This document shows positions 8,354-15,365 of a DNA stretch of 17,180 nt, piece by piece (position 1 is the stretch's first letter; each line of letters begins with the position of its first letter). Made by a program: the position numbers and the translations under genes. The notes beneath the pieces were generated by a model. That model had not been told where the DNA came from. It saw only the letters and a list, made by a program, of their open reading frames with translations, and did no database searches. Origin of the DNA: Pseudomonadota bacterium (lineage in GTDB: Bacteria > Pseudomonadota > Alphaproteobacteria > Rhizobiales > Hyphomicrobiaceae); the NCBI GenBank assembly GCA_003242645.1, contig QGVC01000034.1, positions 1 to 17,180 on the forward strand, given 5' to 3'.

Positions 8354-8526
8354 GCGAAGCCACGTTAACCAAATGCAGGCGGTGCTCACGATTGGCTAAC
8401 GGAAAAAGCTGAGAGCGAAGGCATTGGCGTGGTATTCATTCGCCGCGCAACGTGTTGCTCCAGGCGAAGTGGCGAACGCGACGTCCGCAGTGCATGGGAT
8501 GATTTTCGATCGACGGAGCATCGCGC

Positions 8527-9333
8527 ATGACGGGCCGAATGTCTTTCTCGTATATCCGTTCTTTCTGGGGGCCCACGCTGATTGCGCTCGCTTCGTCGAT
8601 CATGCTGATCGCGGTGCCATTCCTTGCCGGCCGGAGCCAAGCCGACGATCAGGAAGATATCGAAATTGCCCTGAGCCTCGCAGCAATGCTGCAATCGGCT
8701 CGTTCGGTGATTTCGCGCCATCAGGATCTGATCAATGATCCCGAACGTGGAGACAAGGGGCTGACAGGCGACCGCGTGCTCGCCGAAGCAATCGAGGATT
8801 ACAAGCGCGAGACCTCCCGTGATCCGATGGCGCTCGACCCGAACTCTCGCCACGGGCGTTTGATGCGCGCCCAAATGGCCGCGATCAAGGAGGTCATGGA
8901 CGAAAGCCAAGAGCTTATCAATGAGAAGGGGCTCGGCTTCAAAGGCTTCATTCCGGCGATTTTCGGCCGGCTTATCACGGAGCGGGTCAGGGAAAAGGTC
9001 CCGACCGAGCTGAACATGAAAGTGACGGCCCCGCCGGAGCTTGTCAGAAACCGGAAATCCCGGCCTGATGCGTGGGAGCTTGAAATCATCGAGTCCAAGT
9101 TTCGCGCGCCAACGTGGACTCGGGGCCAGATCTATCACCAAGCCGAAAAGGATGCCGCAAACGGGCGGCGGGTCTTTCGCGTTCTGGTTCCCGAATATTA
9201 TTCGGCATCCTGCCTGACGTGCCACGGCGGCACCAAAGGCGAAATTGACATTACTGGCTACCCGAAAGAAGGCGCCAGCGAGGGGGATCTTGGCGGTGTG
9301 ATCAGCATTACTTTGTTCCAGCCTGCACAATGA
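8527..9333 (+). CDS. Membrane-anchored Tll0287-like (DUF3365) c-type haem sensor protein
   Basis: A 268-residue protein with one N-terminal hydrophobic segment (about residues 14-34) and then a soluble domain that should lie in the periplasm. Close to the C-terminus is CLTCH (C229, C232, H233), a covalent c-type haem site, in the ASCLTCHGG context typical of Tll0287-like/DUF3365 domains. These have a PAS-like fold and occur as input modules of bacterial signalling proteins. Here the domain is a separate polypeptide. Its TGA overlaps the ATG of the hybrid kinase in an ATGA junction, so the two are probably made in fixed ratio and work together. GGAG lies 8 bases before the ATG. A redox or gas-sensing role is inferred; the family and haem site are seen directly. 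Confidence 0.85.
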   Translation: MTGRMSFSYIRSFWGPTLIALASSIMLIAVPFLAGRSQADDQEDIEIALSLAAMLQSARSVISRHQDLINDPERGDKGLTGDRVLAEAIEDYKRETSRDPMALDPNSRHGRLMRAQMAAIKEVMDESQELINEKGLGFKGFIPAIFGRLITERVREKVPTELNMKVTAPPELVRNRKSRPDAWELEIIESKFRAPTWTRGQIYHQAEKDAANGRRVFRVLVPEYYSASCLTCHGGTKGEIDITGYPKEGASEGDLGGVISITLFQPAQ

Positions 9334-12300
9334 ACCCAGGACGCCTGCGGCTTGATGATTTCTTCCGCATGTCGCGGCTGTCGATACCTTTGCGCCTGAT
9401 CATCCTTTCCGGTGCGCTTCTCATCGCTCTCTTTGGCACCAACCTCTACATGAACCGGGAGATGAAGCTTGGGGCCGATGCGCTCCTTGCCGAGTCCCAA
9501 TACGTGGAAAATCTTCGAACCGCGAGTGATGCGGAAAGGGCCTTTTATGACGTGAAGTACTGGCTGACGGATGCCGCCGTTAGCTTGCTTAACTTGTCGG
9601 AACAGCGCGCGAGAGAGGCACAGGCGCGGTTCGAAGAGCAACTGACAAAGCTCGAGCCGCTGAATGCAGAGGCCGTCAGCGCCATCCGTAACGAGATGGC
9701 GCAACTGATGACGCGGGCGATCGAGGCCGTGAATGCCTATGCCGAGGACAGGCGTGTGATTGGCAACACGCTGATGGCGCAGGCTCGGGTTCACATGAGA
9801 GCCATCGACGATGGCCTCGGCCAACTGGTGGCACAGCTGAGGAACGAAGCTGCACGCGCGAGCGCGAGCGCTCGGCGGCGCACCGCCGAGGCCGTCGGCG
9901 TATCCTGGACAATTGTTATTGCCGCCAGTGTTATGGCGCTCGCACTGACGATTCTGATCCTGCGCTCCATTGTCGTTCCGCTTGGGCGCCTGACGGAGTC
10001 TATGCTCGCGCTGACAAACGGGCGGACTGACGTCGATATCCCAATAGGTGGGGAAGGCGAGCTCGGCCACATGGCGCGAACGCTCGCGATGTTCCGGGAC
10101 GGCCTGATCGAGCGCAATCGATTGGCCGAGGAACGCGAGGAAGCGATGAAGCGCCTCGAAATCGCGCGCGACGAGGCAACTGCAGCCAACCGTATTCTCC
10201 AGGTCACCTTCGATCACATGTCGCAAGGCGTCGCCATGTTCGATCGGGACGGCAAGCTGCTGGCCTGGAACCGGCAAATGCGCGATCTCCTCAACCTGCC
10301 GGACGATCTACTCAATGAACACACGACACAGCGCCAAATCATCGAATTTCTGACCAAACGCGGAGATTTCGGGCCTGGCGATTACGAAAAGGTGCTCCAA
10401 AGTCGCCTGGCTCAGATGGACGAGCCGTATTTCGGTCAGCGCACATTACCGGATGGCCGCGTGCTCGAAATTCAGAAAAATCCTGTCCCGGGGGGCGGTT
10501 TCGTCTCCATGTACACGGACATCACGCGGCGTGTGGAGGCGCAAAAGGAGATCGAGCTCGCTCGAAATCGCCTCAGCGATGCGATTCAGAGCATTTCCGA
10601 TGGCTTCGCCCTGTGGGACAGCGAGGACCGGCTTATTACGTTCAACGATCGCTGTCGGGAGTTCCTGAAGCTCGCGACGCCGATCGTGCTCGGAATGAAA
10701 TTCGAAGCTTTTGTGCGCGAAATGGCCAAGCGCCGGGCCAAGGACACAAGCCCTGACGACGATACCGAGGCGTGGATTGCACGCCAGCTCGCCCTTCACC
10801 GCTCTGGGAAAAGTGATGAGGAGCTACAACTCGAGGATGGCACCTGGCTCAGGATCGGTTCGCGTCGCACTCGGGACGACGGGGTGGTGACAACGCTCGC
10901 AGACATCAGTGCCTTGAAACATCGCGAACTGGAGCTCGCCGATTTGGTCGCGCGGCTTGAGGTGGCTCGCGACCAAGCCGATGAAGCCAGCCGAACCAAG
11001 AGCGCGTTTCTAGCCAATATGAGTCACGAGCTGCGCACGCCGCTCAACGCGATCATCGGCTACAGCGAGATCCTGAAGGAAGAGGCGCAGGACCAAGGGC
11101 TCGATGAGCTGTTACCGGACATCGAGCGCATCGAGGCCGCCGGCCGGCACCTGCTTGGAATTATCAACGATATCCTTGACCTGTCGAAGATCGAGGCGGG
11201 TCGGATGGATGTTTATCTCGAGACCTTTGATCTGACGGCTCTCGTGCGCGAAATAAAGGCGATCATCCGTCCGCTGGTTGCGAAAAATAACAATAAGCTC
11301 GAGGTGATCTGTCCGGATGACATCGGAGAATTCCGGTCGGATCTCACCAAGGTGAAGCAAAGCCTGCTCAATCTGCTCAGCAACAGCGCCAAATTCACCA
11401 ATAACGGGAAGATCACGCTGAAGATCTGGCGCTCTGCAACGCCGTCTGGCTCAACGGTGAGCTTCCAGGTCAGCGACACGGGAATCGGCATGACGCCGGA
11501 GCAGATGAGCAAGCTTTTTCAGACGTTCACTCAAGCGGACACGACCACTACAAAAAAGTTCGGCGGAACCGGCCTTGGTTTGGCCATCACCAAGCATTTC
11601 TGCGTGATGCTTGGTGGCGATGTGACCGTCGAAAGCAAGCTCGGGGAAGGTTCTACGTTCACCATCACGCTACCGGATCACGGCGCAGCTGAGACAGTGC
11701 CGACTGTACCCGAGGAGCCAGTCCAAGAGAGAACTGAAGGCGCCCCAACCGTCCTGACCGTCGATGATGATCCTGCAGCGCTGCGGCTGCTGAATATGGC
11801 GCTGACCAAAGAGGGCTATAACGTTATCGAGGCGCAGACAGGTAAGCAGGCGTTGGAGCAGGCGCGGGCGCACCGCCCAGCGGCAGTCACGCTCGATGTT
11901 CTGATGCCGCATATGGACGGTTGGTCGGTATTGGCCGCCCTCAAGGCCGACCCGGAGTTGCGCGACATCCCCGTCATCATGATCACAGTGCTGAAGGAGC
12001 GCGGGCTGGCGTTCTCTCTGGGGGCATCGGATTTCATGACGAAGCCGGTCGATCGAGCGGCTCTGAAATCGATGCTCCGGCGCTACGTCCCGTGCGACAC
12101 ACAAGCCCCAGTTCTGCTGGTCGAGGACGATCCCGCGAGCCGGGAAGCCACAAACCGGGTCATCACACGTCTCGGCCTGAATATTGAGGAGTGCGAAAAC
12201 GGCCGCGAGGCTCTCGACTGGCTCGAGAGGAATCCTCCTCCTGCACTCATTCTCCTGGACCTCATGATGCCGGTGATGGATGGCTTCGAGTTCCTCAAGG

Positions 12301-12527
12301 AACTTCAAAAGCGGCCAGATCTGCAGAATATCCCGGTGGTCGTCCTGACCGCCAAGCAATTGAGTGCTGATGAAATTGAGGCCTTGACGGGGTCCACGGA
12401 GCGCATTCTGGCGAAGGCTGCCACGTCCAACGTGGAACTCAGCGCTGCAATTCGGAAATGCTTGGAAAAAGTCAGGCTGAGTAGCGAAATACAAACGAGT
12501 AAAACTTCTGCGCCAGCGAGCTCCTGA
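9330..12527 (+). CDS. Hybrid sensor histidine kinase: TM-HAMP-PAS-PAS-HisKA-HATPase-REC-REC
   Basis: A 1065-residue inner-membrane kinase. TM helices at about 19-41 and 190-213 enclose a helical periplasmic domain of about 150 residues. HAMP follows at about 211-260, a coiled coil, and two PAS domains starting near 288 and 413. The DHp helix carries SHELRTPLNAI with phosphorylated H566. The ATPase domain shows an N-box (N681, N685), DTGIG (D716) and GGTGLGL (745-751), so it should be active. Two receivers follow: REC1 from about 808 with D856, and REC2 from about 927 with D977; both retain the acidic pair and a conserved Lys. There is no Hpt domain. The start overlaps the stop of the haem protein. 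It likely receives the signal from that protein and feeds the receivers encoded next. Confidence 0.95.
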   Translation: MNPGRLRLDDFFRMSRLSIPLRLIILSGALLIALFGTNLYMNREMKLGADALLAESQYVENLRTASDAERAFYDVKYWLTDAAVSLLNLSEQRAREAQARFEEQLTKLEPLNAEAVSAIRNEMAQLMTRAIEAVNAYAEDRRVIGNTLMAQARVHMRAIDDGLGQLVAQLRNEAARASASARRRTAEAVGVSWTIVIAASVMALALTILILRSIVVPLGRLTESMLALTNGRTDVDIPIGGEGELGHMARTLAMFRDGLIERNRLAEEREEAMKRLEIARDEATAANRILQVTFDHMSQGVAMFDRDGKLLAWNRQMRDLLNLPDDLLNEHTTQRQIIEFLTKRGDFGPGDYEKVLQSRLAQMDEPYFGQRTLPDGRVLEIQKNPVPGGGFVSMYTDITRRVEAQKEIELARNRLSDAIQSISDGFALWDSEDRLITFNDRCREFLKLATPIVLGMKFEAFVREMAKRRAKDTSPDDDTEAWIARQLALHRSGKSDEELQLEDGTWLRIGSRRTRDDGVVTTLADISALKHRELELADLVARLEVARDQADEASRTKSAFLANMSHELRTPLNAIIGYSEILKEEAQDQGLDELLPDIERIEAAGRHLLGIINDILDLSKIEAGRMDVYLETFDLTALVREIKAIIRPLVAKNNNKLEVICPDDIGEFRSDLTKVKQSLLNLLSNSAKFTNNGKITLKIWRSATPSGSTVSFQVSDTGIGMTPEQMSKLFQTFTQADTTTTKKFGGTGLGLAITKHFCVMLGGDVTVESKLGEGSTFTITLPDHGAAETVPTVPEEPVQERTEGAPTVLTVDDDPAALRLLNMALTKEGYNVIEAQTGKQALEQARAHRPAAVTLDVLMPHMDGWSVLAALKADPELRDIPVIMITVLKERGLAFSLGASDFMTKPVDRAALKSMLRRYVPCDTQAPVLLVEDDPASREATNRVITRLGLNIEECENGREALDWLERNPPPALILLDLMMPVMDGFEFLKELQKRPDLQNIPVVVLTAKQLSADEIEALTGSTERILAKAATSNVELSAAIRKCLEKVRLSSEIQTSKTSAPASS

Positions 12528-12543
12528 CTGGAGATAAAACCCA

Positions 12544-12918
12544 ATGCCAAAAATTCTTCTGGTCGAAGACAATGAAGCGAATCGGGACATGCTTTCCCGG
12601 CGTCTGATCCGCAAGGGCTATGAGGTTGTCATGGCCGAGGACGGGGCGCAGGCGGTGGAGATGGCCTCCCGCGAGAAACCGGACATCGTTCTCATGGATA
12701 TGAGCCTGCCGGTGATTGACGGCTGGGAGGCAACACGGCGGCTGAAAGCAGGGGAGGGCACGCGCAGCATACCCGTCATAGCCCTGACGGCGCACGCGAT
12801 GTCCGGCGATCGGGAGAAGGCGCTCGAGGCAGGCTGCGACGATTACGACACGAAGCCAATCGAGCTGCCGCGGCTTCTAGAAAAAATGCAGGCGTTGCTC
12901 GCGCGTACGCAGGCGTGA
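12544..12918 (+). CDS. Single-domain response regulator (CheY/DivK-like receiver)
   Basis: A 124-residue receiver with no output domain. All catalytic positions are present: the acidic pair E8/D9, phosphoacceptor D52 (in L-M-D-M-S-L-P), T82 and K104 (in D-T-K-P). The sequence style (VEDNEANRDML, DGWEATRRLK) is that of stand-alone receivers encoded beside hybrid kinases. It could act as a phosphate shuttle or sink between the upstream kinase and other partners. It begins 16 bp after the kinase stop, with a GGAG 10 bases before the ATG, and 28 bp separate it from the cyclase gene, so it is an internal operon gene. Confidence 0.93.
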   Translation: MPKILLVEDNEANRDMLSRRLIRKGYEVVMAEDGAQAVEMASREKPDIVLMDMSLPVIDGWEATRRLKAGEGTRSIPVIALTAHAMSGDREKALEAGCDDYDTKPIELPRLLEKMQALLARTQA

Positions 12919-12946
12919 GGCGGCGCCGATCACCCTGGGAATTGGT

Positions 12947-14539
12947 ATGAACGAGTCGCCACCCGCGCGATCCCCTGAGTGCCTGGATTCCGCTTCGCTC
13001 GCTCTCATTCGACAGGAGCTGAGCGCTCCTATCGCGACTGTTATCGGCTATGTCGATCTGCTGAAGGATGAGGCGCCATCTGAAATTGAGCATCTGAAAC
13101 CGGATATCGCCAAACTGCGACGAGCCGCGCAATCCCTTCAGCAGCTGGTCAAACAGTTACCCGATGCTACGGGTCCGCAATCCGAAACCGGGGAGTGCGG
13201 AGAGTTTTCCCTCAGCAAGCTACGCCACGATCTGCGCACGCCATTGAATGCCATCAAGGGTTATGCGGAACTGCTGCTGGAGGAAGCCGAGCCGGGCACC
13301 ATAGACCGTGATCTGAAGGAGCTCCTCGCAGAAACCAAGCGCCTGCTGACACAAATCGAGCGGCTCGGCACACCAGCTCATCATCAACACAGCTCTCCTG
13401 CAAACTCTGACGCAGAAAGTCTGTTGCCGGGGGCTGCTGCTTTGAATCTGGTTCGGCAGCAGGCGCCAAACGATGTCGGCCGAATTGTCAGCGGCTGCCG
13501 GATACTCGTCGTCGATGATCAAGAATCGAATCGCGATTTGCTGGTCAGACGACTCACAAGGGACGCGCACATCGTGACAACTGCCGCCAACGGCGAGGAG
13601 GCGCTGCGTCTCGTCGAGGAGCAAACGTTCGACCTCATTCTCCTCGACTTGATTATGCCCGGCATCAGCGGATACGAGGTTTTGGTACGGCTGAAAAGCG
13701 ATCCGCGCCACCGCGATATTCCGGTCGTTATGATTTCTGCGCTGGATCAGATCGACAGCGTGGCTGGCTGCATAGAGGCCGGGGCGGAGGATTACATGCC
13801 GAAGCCCTTTAATCCCGTGCTGCTGAAAGCGCGGATCAATGCCTGCATCGAGAAAAAGAGGTTGCGCGAACGCGAGAAGGTCTTCGTCGAGCAATTGCGG
13901 CTCGAAAAAGAAAAATCGGAGGCGCTGCTACTCAATATTCTGCCCACGGCCATCGTATCGCGGCTCAATCTCGGGGAAACCGTCATTGCCGATCATATCC
14001 CCGACGCAACTATTCTCTTTGCGGATCTTGTGGGCTTCACAGGACTGTCCGCCCAGCTCTCTGCAACGCGGCTCGTCAAGCTGCTGAACATGCTTTTTTC
14101 CGAGTTCGATCGCCTTTCGATCGATTTCGGATTGGAGAAGATCAAGACCATTGGCGATGCCTACATGGTCGCCGGCGGGCTTACGAGTGAAGGTTCGGAT
14201 CACGCAGAGGCAGTTGCCCGAATGGCGCTCAGCATGGTGGAGGTGTCGCGCAGCACGAGCGATCTCCTCGGACTACCGCTGCAGCTTCGCATCGGCATCC
14301 ATACAGGGCCGGTCGTCGCCGGCATCATCGGGACGCACCGGTTCATCTACGACGTATGGGGAGACACAGTGAACACGGCGAGCCGTATGGAGACGTATGG
14401 CATCGCCAACGAGATCAATGTCACGCAGGCGTTGTACGAGCGGTTGCAGGACAGGTTCGTCTTCGAGCCCCGCGGCACCATTGAGGTTGCTGGGAAAGGC
14501 ACGCTGCAGGCCTTCTTCCTTCGGGGACCGCGCCAGTGA
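12947..14539 (+). CDS. Class III adenylate cyclase with tandem DHp-like segments and a receiver
   Basis: A 530-residue soluble protein. Residues about 17-75 and 84-135 are two copies of a DHp/HisKA-like helical segment. The first has Gln (Q23) where the phosphorylated His belongs; the second keeps H94 in RHDLRTPLNAI. No HATPase domain follows either. A receiver spans about 183-300 with D234 and K286. After a coiled-coil linker ending L-L-N-I-L-P, the cyclase domain spans about 345-525. It has both metal aspartates (D360, D404), the adenine-selecting pair K400 and D469, and transition-state residues N476 and R480. It should therefore make cAMP rather than cGMP and act as a homodimer. It is the last gene of the kinase operon and the probable output, controlled by phosphorylation of the receiver or of H94. 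Confidence 0.93.
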   Translation: MNESPPARSPECLDSASLALIRQELSAPIATVIGYVDLLKDEAPSEIEHLKPDIAKLRRAAQSLQQLVKQLPDATGPQSETGECGEFSLSKLRHDLRTPLNAIKGYAELLLEEAEPGTIDRDLKELLAETKRLLTQIERLGTPAHHQHSSPANSDAESLLPGAAALNLVRQQAPNDVGRIVSGCRILVVDDQESNRDLLVRRLTRDAHIVTTAANGEEALRLVEEQTFDLILLDLIMPGISGYEVLVRLKSDPRHRDIPVVMISALDQIDSVAGCIEAGAEDYMPKPFNPVLLKARINACIEKKRLREREKVFVEQLRLEKEKSEALLLNILPTAIVSRLNLGETVIADHIPDATILFADLVGFTGLSAQLSATRLVKLLNMLFSEFDRLSIDFGLEKIKTIGDAYMVAGGLTSEGSDHAEAVARMALSMVEVSRSTSDLLGLPLQLRIGIHTGPVVAGIIGTHRFIYDVWGDTVNTASRMETYGIANEINVTQALYERLQDRFVFEPRGTIEVAGKGTLQAFFLRGPRQ

Positions 14540-14703
14540 CTCGGTAAGGCCGCTCCTGACCCGTTGAACTGGTCGCGCTTTGTCCACAGCCCTGCCGAGG
14601 CACAAGCTCCAGGTCATTTACGAACTGTTAACTGCCACCCAGCGAATCACCTAGGCTTGCTCGAGCCGGGGAGATGGTCCGAAGTTTTTTGCGGCGTTGG
14701 TGC
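14540..14703. other. Spacer after the cyclase gene
   Basis: No gene and no clear rho-independent terminator is visible after the cyclase stop, so transcription could continue into the small ORFs that follow. The spacer includes GTTAAC (14627-14632) but no full CtrA-type TTAA pair with 7-base spacing. Confidence 0.4.
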
Positions 14704-14865
14704 ATGCACAACCAGCACGAGTTAATCCTTTTCTTGATCATCATTGCGCTCGTGGGTGCGATGAGCCCCCTTTGGCGTTGGTTCGGCCAAAGCGATCCCG
14801 ATCTGATTTGGCGCAGAGCTACGATCTTCCGAGAGGCAATGCGGCGACTGGGCTGGAGTCGTTGA
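14704..14865 (+). CDS. Small membrane protein, first of a tandem paralogous pair
   Basis: A 53-residue protein with one transmembrane helix (about residues 7-20) and a basic, Trp/Arg-rich C-terminal part. I do not recognise a family. Support for coding comes from the neighbour at 14987-15115: both share the pattern ILFLxxIxLxGAMxPxWR, with 12 of 18 positions identical over that stretch. If this gene starts at 14704, the pattern begins exactly 7 codons after the start in both. An in-frame ATG at 14674 would give 63 residues. Neither start has a good ribosome-binding site, which lowers confidence in the exact 5' end. Confidence 0.55.
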   Translation: MHNQHELILFLIIIALVGAMSPLWRWFGQSDPDLIWRRATIFREAMRRLGWSR

Positions 14866-14975
14866 GCTTTTTCGTCCGCGGCCGCTCGCAGCGGGTCAGG
14901 CGCGCTCTGCCATTCGATTGTCAATTGAGCAAGCCATCCTTTGCGCTTCGGGGGACGGGGAGGTGACCCGAAGGT

Positions 14976-14980
14976 AAGGA
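14976..14980 (+). promoter_or_regulatory. Ribosome-binding site for the second small membrane protein
   Basis: AAGGA lies 6 bases before the GTG at 14987. It is the main evidence that this short GTG-initiated frame is translated. Confidence 0.55.
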
Positions 14981-14986
14981 TCGGTC

Positions 14987-15115
14987 GTGTCAGGATTGCA
15001 GACGTTCATTCTGTTCTTGGCGTTCATTACGCTGCTCGGTGCCATGGGCCCCCGTTGGCGCAGCGCGAGCCAGCGTAGGTCCGAGCACTACAGGCGCAAT
15101 TCCTACTATCCGTGA
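14987..15115 (+). CDS. Small membrane protein, second of a tandem paralogous pair (GTG start)
   Basis: A 42-residue protein starting at GTG, with one hydrophobic helix (about residues 6-20), then G-A-M-x-P-x-W-R and a basic tail rich in Arg, Ser and Tyr ending N-S-Y-Y-P. A well-placed AAGGA supports translation. It is a diverged copy of the 53-residue protein encoded 121 bp upstream, with the helix and GAMxPxWR box conserved and the C-terminal tails unrelated. The likely location is the inner membrane with the basic tail in the cytoplasm. The function is unknown. Being short and GTG-initiated, it is easily missed by gene callers. Confidence 0.55.
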   Translation: MSGLQTFILFLAFITLLGAMGPRWRSASQRRSEHYRRNSYYP

Positions 15116-15365
15116 GTGCTACGCGGCTCTGTGTTGCCGAAGGTTGGGGCTGCGACCCTGTTCTGAGGATACGGTTCGAGGCTCTTCGCCCTACGCCGAA
15201 ATCACGCGAGGGGCGAGGATCCGCGCAGGATCGCCGAACCGCTTCTATTCACATCTGTAAATTGAGAGAGTAAACGGCTATGCCCGACCATATGGTCCGG
15301 GGCGATGCTTCGCGCCGACTGTTTACCACACCTGTTACCGAACTCCGAACCGTAAGGAGCCCGGA
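15116..15365. promoter_or_regulatory. Upstream region of the crotonase gene
   Basis: A 250-bp spacer holding a perfect 12-bp palindrome and, at its right end, TAAGGAG (15353-15359) 6 bases before the crotonase ATG. No promoter could be assigned with confidence. Confidence 0.4.
15286..15297. repeat. Perfect 12-bp palindrome upstream of the crotonase gene
   Basis: GACCATATGGTC is its own reverse complement and lies 68 bp before the crotonase ATG. Position and symmetry fit a small dimeric regulator site, but a single short palindrome can occur by chance. Confidence 0.35.

Larger units (their letters stand above)
7727..8526. other. 800-bp gene-free region between the SYLF gene and the haem-sensor operon
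   Basis: Divergently flanked, so it should hold promoters for the SYLF gene (left end) and the signalling operon (right end). Open frames at 7787-8023 and 7839-8180 overlap on opposite strands, lack ribosome-binding sites and resemble nothing, so I do not call them. The visible structure is two perfect inverted repeats (8235-8252 and 8329-8353) and an AT-rich TATAAA at 8302-8307 lying between them. The length is unusual for such a compact segment. A small RNA or a decayed gene cannot be excluded. Confidence 0.5.
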
